NCBI GenBank assembly: GCA_002397275.1
Contig: DHAA01000031.1
Span: 42,316-83,685, forward strand
Direction of reading: 5' to 3'
Source: Thermacetogenium sp. UBA4966
GTDB taxonomy: Bacteria > Bacillota > DSM-12270 > Thermacetogeniales > Thermacetogeniaceae
DNA: 41,370 bases
This document shows, piece after piece, positions 14,911-24,000 of this stretch; position 1 is the stretch's first letter, and each line of letters opens with the position of its first letter. The notes beneath the pieces are model-generated. The model saw nothing but the letters and a program-made list of their open reading frames with translations. It was not told the origin of the DNA and did not search any database. The translations under genes and the position numbers were made by a program.

Positions 14911-16215
14911 ATGAAGATGCTTGTTTCCTGCGAGGGGAAAAGGCTGTCAGGCGACTGTTCTGTGCCGGGCGACAAGTCTATTTCCCATCGTGCCGCTATT
15001 ATCGCCTCTATGGCAGAAGGAACCACAGATATTCATAACTATCTGTGGGGCGCGGACTGCATACAAACTCTGCACTGCCTGAAAAGGCTTGGAGTTGAAA
15101 TAGAAAAGAGGAACCGCCTGATCAGAATAAGTGGAAGAGGCGCGGATGGTTTCCAGGAACCGGCAGAGATCCTGGATGCCGGGAACTCGGGGACAACAAT
15201 GCGTCTCTTGCTCGGAGCGCTGGCCGGGCAGGATCATTTCGCGGTGCTGACAGGGGATCGGTCATTACGCCGGCGTCCGATGGACAGAGTAATCGCTCCG
15301 TTGTCCATGATGGGCGCTCAGATTCGGGGGAGATGTGAAAACAGATATGCCCCGCTGGCCATCAGGGGGACCGGCGCTCTGCAACCGATTGAGTACAGGC
15401 TTCCCGTTCCCAGCGCTCAGGTGAAATCCGCCGTTCTTTTGGCCGGTCTCCGGGCAGCAGGTACAACTACGGTCATCCAGCCGCTCGCCAGCAGGGATCA
15501 TACCGAAAGAATGCTTAAGTATTTCGGGGCGCCCTTGAGTTCTGAGGGGAATGTGATCACACTGGAAGGGGGAAAGAGGCTGCGGGGGCAGGCTGTTCAG
15601 ATTCCTGGGGATATATCGGCAGCCGCTTTTTTGATCGTTGCCGCCGCTCTGCTCAAAGGCAGCGAGGTTTTAATCCGCGATGTAGGGGTCAATCCCACCA
15701 GGACCGGGATCCTTGATGCGCTGCAAGCGATGGGAGCAAAGATCGAGATACAGGCGCCGCGTTCCTGGAACAACGAACCTGTGGCTGATCTGTTGGTAAG
15801 ATCCGCGCAGATGAAGGGAACTGTGATTAAAGGTGAACTGCTCCCCCGGGTGGTTGATGAAATACCCGTGCTGGCGGTCGCCGCCGCAACAGCGCAAGGG
15901 GAGACTACGATCAGCGACGCCGGCGAGCTGCGGGTGAAGGAAAGCGACCGCTTAGAGGCGATAACCTCCGAGCTGCGAAAAATGAAAGCAGTGATCATGG
16001 AGAAGCCGGACGGCTTATGGATCAGGGGTGGCAGACTGCAGGGCGCCCGGGTCAGGTCGTGGGGGGATCATAGAATCGCCATGGCTTTAGCTATAGCAGG
16101 TCTTGCAGCCGAAGGGGAAACCGTTGTCGAGGACGCCGGCTGCCTCGATGTTTCCTTTCCAGATTTCGCGGAGTTGCTGAGAGGGCTAGGAGCGGCTATA
16201 GCTGTGCAGAACTAG
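14911..16215 (+). CDS. aroA: 3-Phosphoshikimate 1-carboxyvinyltransferase (EPSP synthase)
   Basis: Transfers the enolpyruvyl group of PEP to shikimate 3-phosphate, the sixth shikimate step. Motifs in order: PGDKSISHRAAI near residue 20, LDAGNSGTTMRLLLG near 90, GDRSLRRRPMDRV near 115, PSAQVKSAVLLAGL near 170, GDISAAAFLIVAA, and the closing RVRSWGDHRIAMALAIAGL. About 434 residues. ATG 14911 is preferred over GTG 14905 because AAGGTGAG precedes it at normal spacing. The gene starts 12 bases after tyrA and belongs to the same operon. Confidence 0.96.
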   Translation: MKMLVSCEGKRLSGDCSVPGDKSISHRAAIIASMAEGTTDIHNYLWGADCIQTLHCLKRLGVEIEKRNRLIRISGRGADGFQEPAEILDAGNSGTTMRLLLGALAGQDHFAVLTGDRSLRRRPMDRVIAPLSMMGAQIRGRCENRYAPLAIRGTGALQPIEYRLPVPSAQVKSAVLLAGLRAAGTTTVIQPLASRDHTERMLKYFGAPLSSEGNVITLEGGKRLRGQAVQIPGDISAAAFLIVAAALLKGSEVLIRDVGVNPTRTGILDALQAMGAKIEIQAPRSWNNEPVADLLVRSAQMKGTVIKGELLPRVVDEIPVLAVAAATAQGETTISDAGELRVKESDRLEAITSELRKMKAVIMEKPDGLWIRGGRLQGARVRSWGDHRIAMALAIAGLAAEGETVVEDAGCLDVSFPDFAELLRGLGAAIAVQN

Positions 16216-16260
16216 CCAGAAGGCCGTAATTATGTTAAAATAATGGCTGGAGTGAGCAAA

Positions 16261-16935
16261 ATGTCCCGTAAGCCGAATATTGCTATAGACGGACCTGCCG
16301 GTTCCGGTAAGAGTACGGTTGCCAGAGAGTTGGCCTCCAGATTAGGCATGATCTATGTCGATACAGGGGCGATGTACAGAGCGGTAACTTTTTTCGCTCT
16401 CCAAGCGGGGATCGCTCCGGAGAATAAAGAGGAACTGGATGCTCTGGCCAAAGGCATCCGTTTTTCCCTGGTGAGGTATATGAAGGAGGGCAATATAGCT
16501 CTCTGGTGTAATGGCGAGGATGTCTCCTCCCACCTGCGTGAAAAAGATGTCTCCCGTCATGTGGCCAAGGTTGCCGAGTCTGCGGCTGTGCGTAATCATC
16601 TCGTCCGCTATCAGCAGCTATTCGCCGACGCGGGCGGAGTGGTTATGGAGGGGCGGGATATCGGCACTGTAGTTCTGCCTGATGCTGATTATAAATTTTA
16701 TTTGACTGCGTCGCTGGATGTGAGACTAGCGCGGCGAGGCAGGGAACTGCAGGCTGCGGGAAAAGAATGGACGGAGGAAGAGCTTCGCCGCCAGTTAGCT
16801 TACCGGGATGAAATGGACCGCAAGAGGGAAATAGGGCCGTTAATAAAAGCCCCGGATGCAGTGGCCATTGATTGTACAAATCTGACGGCGGAACAGGTTG
16901 TCGAAAAGATGATGGAGATTTACGGAGGGGGTTAG
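16261..16935 (+). CDS. cmk: Cytidylate kinase
   Basis: Phosphorylates CMP and dCMP. The P-loop is at the start (IAIDGPAGSGKSTVARELA), followed by YVDTGAMYRAVTFFAL, the CMP-binding insertion and GRDIGTVVLPDADYKFYLTAS, then the lid region with REIGPLIKAPDA. 224 residues from the ATG at 16261, which has GGAGTGAG upstream; a further ATG at 16243 would add six residues that are not usual for the family. cmk directly after aroA is a common order. The plsC start follows four bases after its stop codon. Confidence 0.95.
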   Translation: MSRKPNIAIDGPAGSGKSTVARELASRLGMIYVDTGAMYRAVTFFALQAGIAPENKEELDALAKGIRFSLVRYMKEGNIALWCNGEDVSSHLREKDVSRHVAKVAESAAVRNHLVRYQQLFADAGGVVMEGRDIGTVVLPDADYKFYLTASLDVRLARRGRELQAAGKEWTEEELRRQLAYRDEMDRKREIGPLIKAPDAVAIDCTNLTAEQVVEKMMEIYGGG

Positions 16936-16939
16936 CGCA

Positions 16940-17527
16940 TTGTTTTATCAAATCTGCCGCAGCCTTATCCGTTTTTTCTTTAGTGTGTTCTGCGCTTGGA
17001 AAGTTGATGGCGAGGACAATCTTCCGCAAGAAGGCGCGGTATTGGTTGTCGCTAACCATTTCAGTTACTGGGATCCTGTCGTGGTGGGCTGCGCTCTGAG
17101 AAGGCAGGTCTATTTCATGGCCAAAAGCAATTTATTCTCATATCCGGTGCTTGGATTTTTGCTCAGGAAGCTGGGAGCTTTTCCTGTTAACCGCCGGCAT
17201 GTTGATCGCACCTCTCTCAAGACGGCCTTGGCTTTACTGAGTGAAGAGAGAATCGTATGCCTTTTTCCTGAAGGAACCAGGGGCCGGCAAGGGCAATTCC
17301 TTCCTCCGCTGCCCGGGGCGGCGTTTCTCGCCTGCAAGGCCGGTGTTCCCATCTGCCCTGTTGCCCTGGTGAAAAAGAAGCGGCTCTTGGGCAACAACAT
17401 ATTCCCTTGCTATCATGTTAAGGTGGGAGCGGTTTTCTCGATGAATAAGGAAGGAAAGCGGGATTATCAGACAGACGCTGATTTTATGATGGCAAAAATA
17501 AAGGAATTAATAGAATTTTCGATATAA
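16940..17527 (+). CDS. plsC: 1-Acyl-sn-glycerol-3-phosphate acyltransferase
   Basis: Makes phosphatidic acid by acylating lysophosphatidic acid at the membrane. The catalytic NHxxxxD box is NHFSYWD (residues 39-45), with the second block VNRRHVDR and the third FPEGTRG binding the glycerol phosphate; PICPVALV follows. An N-terminal hydrophobic stretch SLIRFFFSVFCAW should anchor it. The start is TTG at 16940 behind a GGAGGGGG site that overlaps the end of cmk. 195 residues, typical of short PlsC enzymes. Confidence 0.94.
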   Translation: MFYQICRSLIRFFFSVFCAWKVDGEDNLPQEGAVLVVANHFSYWDPVVVGCALRRQVYFMAKSNLFSYPVLGFLLRKLGAFPVNRRHVDRTSLKTALALLSEERIVCLFPEGTRGRQGQFLPPLPGAAFLACKAGVPICPVALVKKKRLLGNNIFPCYHVKVGAVFSMNKEGKRDYQTDADFMMAKIKELIEFSI

Positions 17528-17582
17528 ATTAGCAGGAATCTTTTAAAAGCTGCCGAAAAAACTATAAGAAAGGGGTAAACTG

Positions 17583-19703
17583 ATCAAAAAGAGAATTGTC
17601 CGCGCCAGAACGGCCGGCTTTTGTTTCGGTGTTCGCCGGGCATTACAGCTTGCTGAAGAGGCTTTGGCGCATCACGAGAAAATATACTCGCTGGGAGAGC
17701 TTATCCATAATCCCCATGTTGTTGTTTCCTTAAGGGAAAGGGGGATTGAGGTAATTCATGATTTGAGTTCTGTGTCTGGAAAAAAGGTTTTGATCAGATC
17801 TCATGGAGCTGCTCCCGAGATTTTTCAGCAGGCGGAGGAGTTGGGTATCGGCCTCATCGACGCTACCTGTCCCTTTGTGAAGCGGCTGCAAAGGCAGGCC
17901 GCGGACCTGGTGCGTCAGGGATATCAGGTTATGATTGTAGGGCAGGAAGACCACCCTGAAATTCAGGGGATCTTAGGATGGTCCGGTGGAGGAGCTGTGG
18001 TTATCCAATCCCTTTCCGATCTGGAGAGGCATGATATTGATCAAAGAAGGGTGGGTATTCTCGCTCAGACCACTCAAAACAGGAACAAGTACTTTGATAT
18101 AGTTAAGAAAATACTGGGTAGATCACAGGAGCTGCGCGTTTTTGACACTATATGCCATACCAGCCAGGCACGGCAGGAAGAAGCAACCGAGATCGCGCGG
18201 CGGGTTGACGTCATGTTTGTTATCGGTGGTAAAAACAGTGCTAATACATGCCAACTGGTAGAGATTTGTCGAGAGAATGTGCCAACGTATCATATTGAAG
18301 ATGCCGGTGAACTGACGCCTGAAATGCTGCATGGAGCATCTGTTGCAGGGGTAACTGCTGGGGCTTCGACCCCAGATTGGATAATTGAGGAGGTTATTGA
18401 AAGAATGACGATGTACGATGACGATCAGGAGATTGTAAAGAATGAGGAGGCAGAAACCGACGGCGATACTGCCCCGACAGCAGCTGAGGATGCTCCTGTA
18501 GACGACCGGGAATCAGCTGAACCCGGCCAGGAAGAGATGATGAACCTTGATTTGGGGACCCCTCGCCAGATCAAGCAGGGCGATCTGATCAGCGGAGTGG
18601 TTGTTCAGGTCCGCGATGATGAGGTTTTGCTCGACATCGGCGGGAAGTCGGAAGGCGTTATCCCGCGGCGTGAGCTCTCCTTGAAAGATGCCGACGATAT
18701 TCAGGAGAACTTTAAGGTCGGAGATACCCTGGATGTTTACGTCCTGCGCGTCGATAATGACGAAGGGCATCTGATCCTCTCCAAAAAACGCGCCGACAGA
18801 ACCAAGGCCGTCGACTATCTGGAAAAGGCCATGGAGGAGAAGACCGAACTCGCGGGGGAGGTTGTCCGCGTCGTTAAAGGCGGTCTGCTTGTAGACGTAC
18901 AGGGAGTGCGCGGTTTCGTGCCTGCCTCACTGATCGAGCGCGGCTACGCCGGTGATCTGGAAAAATATTTGGGAACTACTTTACGCTTGCGCGTAATTGA
19001 GTTTGATCGCGCCAAAACGAAGGTTGTGCTTTCCCAAAAAGCGATTCTTCAGGATGAATTTTTCCAGGCGCAGAAGGAACTCTGGGAAACCATTCAGCCA
19101 GGGGAGATCAGAAAAGGCACGGTCAGGCACCTGACCAACTTTGGCGCTTTTGTGGATCTGGGAGGGGTGGACGGACTTCTCCATATTTCCGAATTGTCCT
19201 GGGGGCGCGTCAAACACCCCAGTGAGATAGTCCAAGAAGGAGACGAGATTGAGGTTTACGTGCTTGCGGTGGATAAAGAAAACAAGCGCATCTCCTTAAG
19301 CCTCAAGAAGGTTCAAGGCAATCCATGGGATAGTGTAGACGAGCGGTATAATATTGGAGAAATTGTTACAGGCACAGTGATGCGCACGGTTTCCTTCGGA
19401 GCTTTTGTGCAATTAGAGCCGGGGGTAGAGGGGCTTGTCCATATTTCACGCATGGCGGATTATCATGTGGCAAAGCCTGAGGATGTCGTCAATACAGGGG
19501 ACGAGGTGCAGGTGAAGATCCTGGATATCAACAAACAGGACCAGAGGATCAGCTTAAGCATCAAAGATGCCCAAAAAGGCAGGGCCGAAGAAAAAACTGA
19601 CGACGAGGCAGGCGGCGAGAATCCATCTGCATCCGGAACAGGCGTGGGAGTTAACCTGGGCGAGGTATTTGGAGATTTGCTGACTAAGGCCGAACAGAAA
19701 TAG
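17583..19703 (+). CDS. ispH-rpsA: HMBPP reductase (IspH) fused to ribosomal protein S1, AUC or CUG start
   Basis: The N-terminal part (about 1-280) is the Fe-S enzyme that reduces HMBPP to IPP and DMAPP in the non-mevalonate pathway. Cluster cysteines are in AGFCFGVRRA (Cys 14), DATCPFVKR (Cys 96) and DTICHTSQ (Cys 191). An acidic linker (about 280-335) leads to four S1 RNA-binding domains, starting near GDLISGVVVQV, ELAGEVVRVV, GEIRKGTVRHL and GEIVTGTVMRT; the last two carry the FGAFV motif. The fusion is known in Clostridia. The first TTG (17664) would drop Cys 14, so translation must begin upstream. The frame opens after TAA 17565 and has no ATG, GTG or TTG. ATC 17583 lies 7 nt and CTG 17580 4 nt after AGGGG (17571-17575). 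Confidence 0.92.
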   Translation: MKKRIVRARTAGFCFGVRRALQLAEEALAHHEKIYSLGELIHNPHVVVSLRERGIEVIHDLSSVSGKKVLIRSHGAAPEIFQQAEELGIGLIDATCPFVKRLQRQAADLVRQGYQVMIVGQEDHPEIQGILGWSGGGAVVIQSLSDLERHDIDQRRVGILAQTTQNRNKYFDIVKKILGRSQELRVFDTICHTSQARQEEATEIARRVDVMFVIGGKNSANTCQLVEICRENVPTYHIEDAGELTPEMLHGASVAGVTAGASTPDWIIEEVIERMTMYDDDQEIVKNEEAETDGDTAPTAAEDAPVDDRESAEPGQEEMMNLDLGTPRQIKQGDLISGVVVQVRDDEVLLDIGGKSEGVIPRRELSLKDADDIQENFKVGDTLDVYVLRVDNDEGHLILSKKRADRTKAVDYLEKAMEEKTELAGEVVRVVKGGLLVDVQGVRGFVPASLIERGYAGDLEKYLGTTLRLRVIEFDRAKTKVVLSQKAILQDEFFQAQKELWETIQPGEIRKGTVRHLTNFGAFVDLGGVDGLLHISELSWGRVKHPSEIVQEGDEIEVYVLAVDKENKRISLSLKKVQGNPWDSVDERYNIGEIVTGTVMRTVSFGAFVQLEPGVEGLVHISRMADYHVAKPEDVVNTGDEVQVKILDINKQDQRISLSIKDAQKGRAEEKTDDEAGGENPSASGTGVGVNLGEVFGDLLTKAEQK

Positions 19704-19735
19704 AAAGCAGCAGGGCTTTGGGGGAGTCGAAACAG

Positions 19736-19984
19736 ATGCCTGTATACTCTTTTGTGTGTCGGAATTGCGGTGAAGAGTTTACCAAGTTGGTAGCGATTAA
19801 GGATAAAGACGAGGTCAGATGTCCCGGCTGCAAAGGCGATGATTTAAAGCAGCTCTTTGGAAGATTTAATTATGTCAAAATATCTAAAAAATATAATCCG
19901 GGCTGCAGTTCCGCGGGGAACTGTGTAAGCGCCAAGCGGTATGGTTGCGGAAAATACGCGGCTGACTCGATACCAAATACATAG
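19736..19984 (+). CDS. FmdB-type zinc ribbon protein
   Basis: Small regulatory-type zinc ribbon protein of about 82 residues. It begins MPVYSFVCRNCGEEF with the first C-x2-C knuckle and has the second in VRCPGCKGDD, the FmdB/putative regulatory protein pattern. The C-terminal half has four more cysteines (GCSSAGNCVSAKRYGCG), which is unusual and may bind another metal. GGGGGAG lies 9 bases before the ATG. Its function is unknown; its neighbour mobA suggests, weakly, a link with molybdenum or tungsten metabolism, as the fmd name does. Confidence 0.85.
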   Translation: MPVYSFVCRNCGEEFTKLVAIKDKDEVRCPGCKGDDLKQLFGRFNYVKISKKYNPGCSSAGNCVSAKRYGCGKYAADSIPNT

Positions 19985-19992
19985 GTGAGCAA

Positions 19993-20583
19993 ATGGATGC
20001 CGCAGGGATTATACTGGCCGGGGGGAAAAGTTCGCGTTTTAAAGAAAACAAGGCTATGGCCAAAATCGCCTCCAGGAGATTGATTGACCGGGTAGTGGAT
20101 GTCTTATCGTCTAATCTGCCCCATGTTATTCTGGTGACAAACATGCCTGAGCAGTATAAAGCTCTGGGGGTGGAAATGATCATGGATATTATCCCCGGGA
20201 AGGGCCCCCTCAGTGGTATTCATGCCGGTTTGGTCTCCTCTCCGTTTGACCTGAATTTCATAGCTCCCTGTGATATGCCGTTTATCAGCGCCGATATTGT
20301 GCGCTGCCTGGTGGAGCGGGCAGCTGTTGGAGACGACGCTGTGGTACCTGTGATCGACGGGTATCCGGAACCGCTGGCCGCCGTCTATAGAAAGACATGT
20401 ATAAAGCCTGTGGAGAATTCTCTCCTGGCTGATAGATATTCGGTAAAATCATTTTATTCCTTGATTACGGTTAAATTTATTCAGGAAAGTGAATTGCTGG
20501 AGTTTGGCGGGGGAAGGAATTTTTTCAATATCAATACGCGGGATGATCTGCAAAAAGCCCTGAATATGGAACAAGAGCAATAA
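19993..20583 (+). CDS. mobA: Molybdenum cofactor guanylyltransferase
   Basis: Joins GMP to molybdopterin to form the guanine dinucleotide cofactor used by DMSO-reductase family enzymes such as formate dehydrogenases. The nucleotidyltransferase signature is at the N-terminus: GIILAGGKSSRFKENKAMAKI. It is followed by IPGKGPLSGIHAGL and APCDMPFI (the metal-binding Asp region) and by DGYPEPLAAVYRK. 196 residues, normal length. AGGTGAG precedes the ATG; the gap after the zinc ribbon gene is 8 bases and a strong terminator follows, so it ends the long aroF operon. Confidence 0.92.
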   Translation: MDAAGIILAGGKSSRFKENKAMAKIASRRLIDRVVDVLSSNLPHVILVTNMPEQYKALGVEMIMDIIPGKGPLSGIHAGLVSSPFDLNFIAPCDMPFISADIVRCLVERAAVGDDAVVPVIDGYPEPLAAVYRKTCIKPVENSLLADRYSVKSFYSLITVKFIQESELLEFGGGRNFFNINTRDDLQKALNMEQEQ

Positions 20584-20608
20584 GAATAAGTTATTATTAA
20601 GGAGTTTA

Positions 20609-20635
20609 AGACCCGGCGGGCGCCGGGTCTTTTTT
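20609..20635 (+). terminator. Rho-independent terminator after mobA
   Basis: AGACCCGGCG at 20609-20618 and CGCCGGGTCT at 20621-20630 form a perfect GC-rich stem followed by TTTTT. It closes the aromatic/ispH/mobA operon. Confidence 0.93.
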
Positions 20636-20710
20636 ATCCTGTGTGGTTAATCTTAACAGGTATTTTTAGCTCCGCACTGTGAAACTTTAATGAGAGAAGG
20701 GGTGATTAGA

Positions 20711-21184
20711 TTGAAAAAAATGTTAGCAGGGTTTTTGTTCGCTTTGTTTCTATGTACGTGCGCCGCGGCAGGATGCACAGCTGCCCGCAAGCCTGCTCCC
20801 AGCCCTACGGAAACAGCGCCCGCGCCGACGGATAATACTAATATGACGACCACCGATAAGCAGAAGGCGGAGAGAATTACTCAGAAAGCCACGCAAGTAA
20901 AAGGCGTTCGTAAAGCAGTAGCCGTCGTTTCGGACAAGTCGGCATTTATAGGGCTGGATCTGGAAAGCGTAGAGGGGGAGGCGGACAAAAGCGTTAAGGA
21001 TGAGGTCGCAAAACAGGTCAAAGCTGCGGAATCTTCTTTAGAGACGGTTAATGTGACTTCTGATCCCGACCTGGTTACCCGTCTGCGCAATATCGCCGAT
21101 GGGATCGACGAAGGAAAGCCTGTAACCACTTTTTCCGAGGAACTGGCGGAAATCGGCCGCAAAATAAAAGTGGAAATGAGATAA
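20711..21184 (+). CDS. YhcN/YlaJ-type sporulation lipoprotein
   Basis: Spore lipoprotein family found in the inner spore membrane or cortex region of Bacillus. The signal peptide is followed by the lipobox AAAGC near residue 20, then a Pro/Thr-rich linker (residues 27-45) and the domain with ITQKATQVKGVRKAVAVVSDKSAFIGLDL, SVKDEVAKQVKAAE and VTSDPDLVTRLRNIADGI. TTG 20711 is the likely start because AAGGGGTG (20698-20705) lies just upstream; ATG 20690 would precede that site. The gene starts a sporulation cluster after a terminator. Confidence 0.82.
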   Translation: MKKMLAGFLFALFLCTCAAAGCTAARKPAPSPTETAPAPTDNTNMTTTDKQKAERITQKATQVKGVRKAVAVVSDKSAFIGLDLESVEGEADKSVKDEVAKQVKAAESSLETVNVTSDPDLVTRLRNIADGIDEGKPVTTFSEELAEIGRKIKVEMR

Positions 21185-21240
21185 AATGCCGGTTGATTTC
21201 GCTGGTATTTCAATTCAATTATGGGAAGGAGTGAAGCGGC

Positions 21241-21975
21241 TTGTCGAGGGTTCCACTGGGTACAATAATTCTCTTAATAGTATCACTGCTGATTTATTTT
21301 GGGGTTGCCCAGCGGGTTTTGGATAAATTAAGGCTCTCCGACAAGGCGGCCTTGGGAATCATAGCCGCCTTGATCATCGGAAGTTTTATCGACATCCCTC
21401 TCCCGCGGGGGGCGCGCATTGAAGCGTCTCTTAATGTGGGCGGCGCGGTGATCCCTTTAGTTCTATCCGGTTATCTTATTTCAACCACAACCAATAAAGA
21501 GAAGCTGCGCGCAGGCGCCGGTATTATTGTAACAGGCGCCGCCGTTTACCTGGCAGGGCGTTTCCTGCCTGCAGAGCCGGAAAGCATGCTGATCGGCCCT
21601 CTCTATCTCTACCCACTGGTAGGAGGGGTTGTCGCCTACCTGATCGGCCGCTCGAGGCGCGCTTCATTCATCGCCGCCACAATGGGTATTCTGCTCTTTG
21701 ATCTATTCAGTTATCTGCGCATGATGACATTGGGCATACCGGGCACGGCGAATATCGGAGGGGGAGGGGCTTTTGATGTTATTGTTATCGCCGGACTGCT
21801 GGCGGTGCTGCTGGCGGAGTTTATAGGAGAAACCAGGGAGCGTTTGCAGGGAGGTCCGGCTGAAAGCGGTAAAGCTCCCGCTTTGTTAAAGAGCCTGAGA
21901 CCCTTATCTCCTGAAAAGAGAGAAAAGACACAGCAAGAGGAAGTGGGTGAACAGGATGAAGCAGAGGAAAATTAG
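21241..21975 (+). CDS. DUF1614 family membrane protein
   Basis: Polytopic membrane protein of about 244 residues with six or seven hydrophobic segments: IILLIVSLLIYFGV, AALGIIAALIIGSFIDIPL, VGGAVIPLVLSGYLI, GIIVTGAAVYLAG, LYLYPLVGGVVAYLIG and VIVIAGLLAVLLAEF. The pattern with the charged break before IPL and GGG motifs suits DUF1614; function unknown. The C-terminal 40 residues are cytoplasmic and charged. TTG 21241 follows AAGGAGTG. Its last 20 bases overlap spoIIP, so the two are co-translated, and a sporulation role is inferred from that context. Confidence 0.72.
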   Translation: MSRVPLGTIILLIVSLLIYFGVAQRVLDKLRLSDKAALGIIAALIIGSFIDIPLPRGARIEASLNVGGAVIPLVLSGYLISTTTNKEKLRAGAGIIVTGAAVYLAGRFLPAEPESMLIGPLYLYPLVGGVVAYLIGRSRRASFIAATMGILLFDLFSYLRMMTLGIPGTANIGGGGAFDVIVIAGLLAVLLAEFIGETRERLQGGPAESGKAPALLKSLRPLSPEKREKTQQEEVGEQDEAEEN

Positions 21976-23101
21976 CTTTTTGATCATCTTCTTTGCGGTC
22001 CTTATTCTATCAGTCGCGGGGGCCGTTTCGGAACCGGTACAGCCGGCAAGCCCCGCGGCTTCGCCTGCTGAGACTGAGCGTTCCGACGGAGGCTATTACA
22101 TGATTGTCGATGAGCAGAAAAAACCCATTGATTATACCGCTCGTATTCTCCATAAAGGGGATCAGTTTATTACGGCGAAAAATATGCGCTATGAGATCAC
22201 CTCCATAAAGGGGGATTATGCCTACACTCGCCTTTTAGGGAAGGAAGCCGAGGCAAAAACGACTTCATTGCCCTCCGAGTCGATATGGTCGCAATTGATT
22301 GCCCGCAACGATAAACCGACGATCGGCGTTTATCATACTCACAGTGACGAATCCTATGTTCCCTCAGATGGAGCCGAGAGTATTTATGGCCATGGCGGTA
22401 TCTTTAAAGTGGGGAATGTTTTCACCAAAAAGCTGCGCCAGATCGATTTTACGGTTTTCCACAGCCGGAAGCCGCATGACCCCCATGATGTCAACGCTTA
22501 CTATCGCTCGCGGCGAACCGCGGTGCAGCTGCTGAAAAAAGGGCCGCTCGCTCTTTTTGATGTGCACAGAGACGCGGTGCCGCCCGAGGTTTACGCTACA
22601 AATGTAGACGGGGAGGATATCACCAGGGTCAAGTTTGTCGTGGGCAGAACAAACCCCAACTATCAAGCCAACCTGGAATTTGCCAAACAGCTTAAGGCTG
22701 CCGTAGATGAAAAGAATCCGGATGTTGTCCAGGGTATCCTTTTAGCTAAGAGCGATTATAACCAGGATTTAGGGCCGCGCTGCATGCTGATTGAAGTCGG
22801 CGCTCATACCAATTACCGGGAGGCGGCGCAGCGGGGGGTCGCCCTCTTTGCGGAGGCCTTGCCTGCGGTTTTAGGGGTTAGTAGTACAAAGACTCCTTCG
22901 CAGTCGCCGGCGCCGGAAACGCCTCAGGAAAGCAGCGGCCCCTGGAAAGCGGCCTTTTGGTTGATCTTGCTGGCAGCCGCGGTGCTTTTCGGCTATTTAT
23001 ATATTAATACCGGCAGTGTTGAAGGAGCTATGGGGCGGATTCGCGATTTCTTTTCCAGGATAAAGAGCTTTTCCTGGAATGAAAGGATTAAACGAAAGTA
23101 A
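21956..23101 (+). CDS. spoIIP: Stage II sporulation protein P (SpoIIP)
   Basis: Peptidoglycan amidase and endopeptidase of the SpoIIDMP engulfment machine, which thins septal wall so that the mother cell membrane can move round the forespore. An N-terminal membrane anchor (ISFLIIFFAVLILSVAGAV) is followed by a linker and the catalytic domain: VYHTHSDESYVPSDG (His residues of the YHTHS box at 126-130), SRKPHDPHDVNAYYRSR, LALFDVHRDAVP (199-209) and MLIEVGAHTNYREAA. A second hydrophobic helix near the C-terminus (AAFWLILLAAAVLFGYLYI) is an additional feature. ATG 21956 lies after GAGGAAGTGGG; the stop overlaps the next start by one base (TAATG). Confidence 0.94.
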   Translation: MKQRKISFLIIFFAVLILSVAGAVSEPVQPASPAASPAETERSDGGYYMIVDEQKKPIDYTARILHKGDQFITAKNMRYEITSIKGDYAYTRLLGKEAEAKTTSLPSESIWSQLIARNDKPTIGVYHTHSDESYVPSDGAESIYGHGGIFKVGNVFTKKLRQIDFTVFHSRKPHDPHDVNAYYRSRRTAVQLLKKGPLALFDVHRDAVPPEVYATNVDGEDITRVKFVVGRTNPNYQANLEFAKQLKAAVDEKNPDVVQGILLAKSDYNQDLGPRCMLIEVGAHTNYREAAQRGVALFAEALPAVLGVSSTKTPSQSPAPETPQESSGPWKAAFWLILLAAAVLFGYLYINTGSVEGAMGRIRDFFSRIKSFSWNERIKRK

Positions 23102-23988
23102 TGCTCTATCACACAAGTATAATCGGCGGCCTGGCCGCGGGGGTGCTGGCCAGGTTGTTTATGCTGCGCCTGGATTATAGGCAGTATCCTACCTATCCTC
23201 ACGATCTGATCACTCATATTGCTCTGGGCTCTATCGCCTCGTTAATCGGGGCGGTATTAATTCCTGCTCTTCTGCTTAAACAATACACAGCCGTCACCTT
23301 CCTGGCGCTGGCTGCCGAGCAGTTTCGCAATGTGAGGAATATGGAGAGAGAGACACTGACCAAACTGGAAGAAACAGAGCTAGTACCCCGGGGGCTCGAT
23401 TATATAGAGGGGATTGCCAGAACATTTGAAGCGAGGAATTATCTAACGATGTTCACCGCCATCGTGGCCGGCGGGCTGATCGTTTGGTTTGGTTGGATTT
23501 ACGCCGCGGCTGCCGCGGCTATAATTATCCTGTTGCTGCAGTTTATTAAAACCGGCAGCGTGGTAGGTGATATCGCTGAAGTAAATGTGGCCAGGCTGCA
23601 TTTCCAGGGTCCTGTATTGATGGTTGAAGATATCTTTATGATGAATGTCGGGCTTGCCGCCACAAGGGATAAAATTCTGTCGGAAGGGTTGGCGGTGCTG
23701 ATCAATCCCAAGGATGACAATGGCAGAGCTATTCTGCACAGTGTGGGACAGCGTCAGGCGATTCTGCATACCGCGGCCGCTCTTTTAGGGACGAAACGCG
23801 ACATTGGAGAACCGGATTTTATGCCTTTGGCCAGAAAAAATATAGATACCGGCGCAGTCGGCTTGTTTATTCTGCCGCTGGAAAAAGATTTTGAATGCCT
23901 GCGCAATATTATCGAAAGAACACCTGTCTTGGAGAGCGCTTCCAGGAAGCCCCTGGATACCCAAGCCGGCAGGATTGCGTCAGATTAG
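23101..23988 (+). CDS. YIEGIA family sporulation-associated membrane protein
   Basis: Carries the name-giving motif in LDYIEGIARTFEARNYL (residues about 100-116). Hydrophobic segments at the start (IIGGLAAGVLARLF), GSIASLIGAVLIPALLL and TAIVAGGLIVWFGWIYAAAAAAIIILL predict a multi-pass membrane protein with a C-terminal soluble domain (LAVLINPKDDNGRAILHSVGQRQAILHTAAAL). 295 residues. The family is confined to spore formers; its biochemical role is not established to my knowledge. It begins on the spoIIP stop codon and the partner protein follows. Confidence 0.85.
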   Translation: MLYHTSIIGGLAAGVLARLFMLRLDYRQYPTYPHDLITHIALGSIASLIGAVLIPALLLKQYTAVTFLALAAEQFRNVRNMERETLTKLEETELVPRGLDYIEGIARTFEARNYLTMFTAIVAGGLIVWFGWIYAAAAAAIIILLLQFIKTGSVVGDIAEVNVARLHFQGPVLMVEDIFMMNVGLAATRDKILSEGLAVLINPKDDNGRAILHSVGQRQAILHTAAALLGTKRDIGEPDFMPLARKNIDTGAVGLFILPLEKDFECLRNIIERTPVLESASRKPLDTQAGRIASD

Positions 23989-24000
23989 GGTGGGGTCTAT

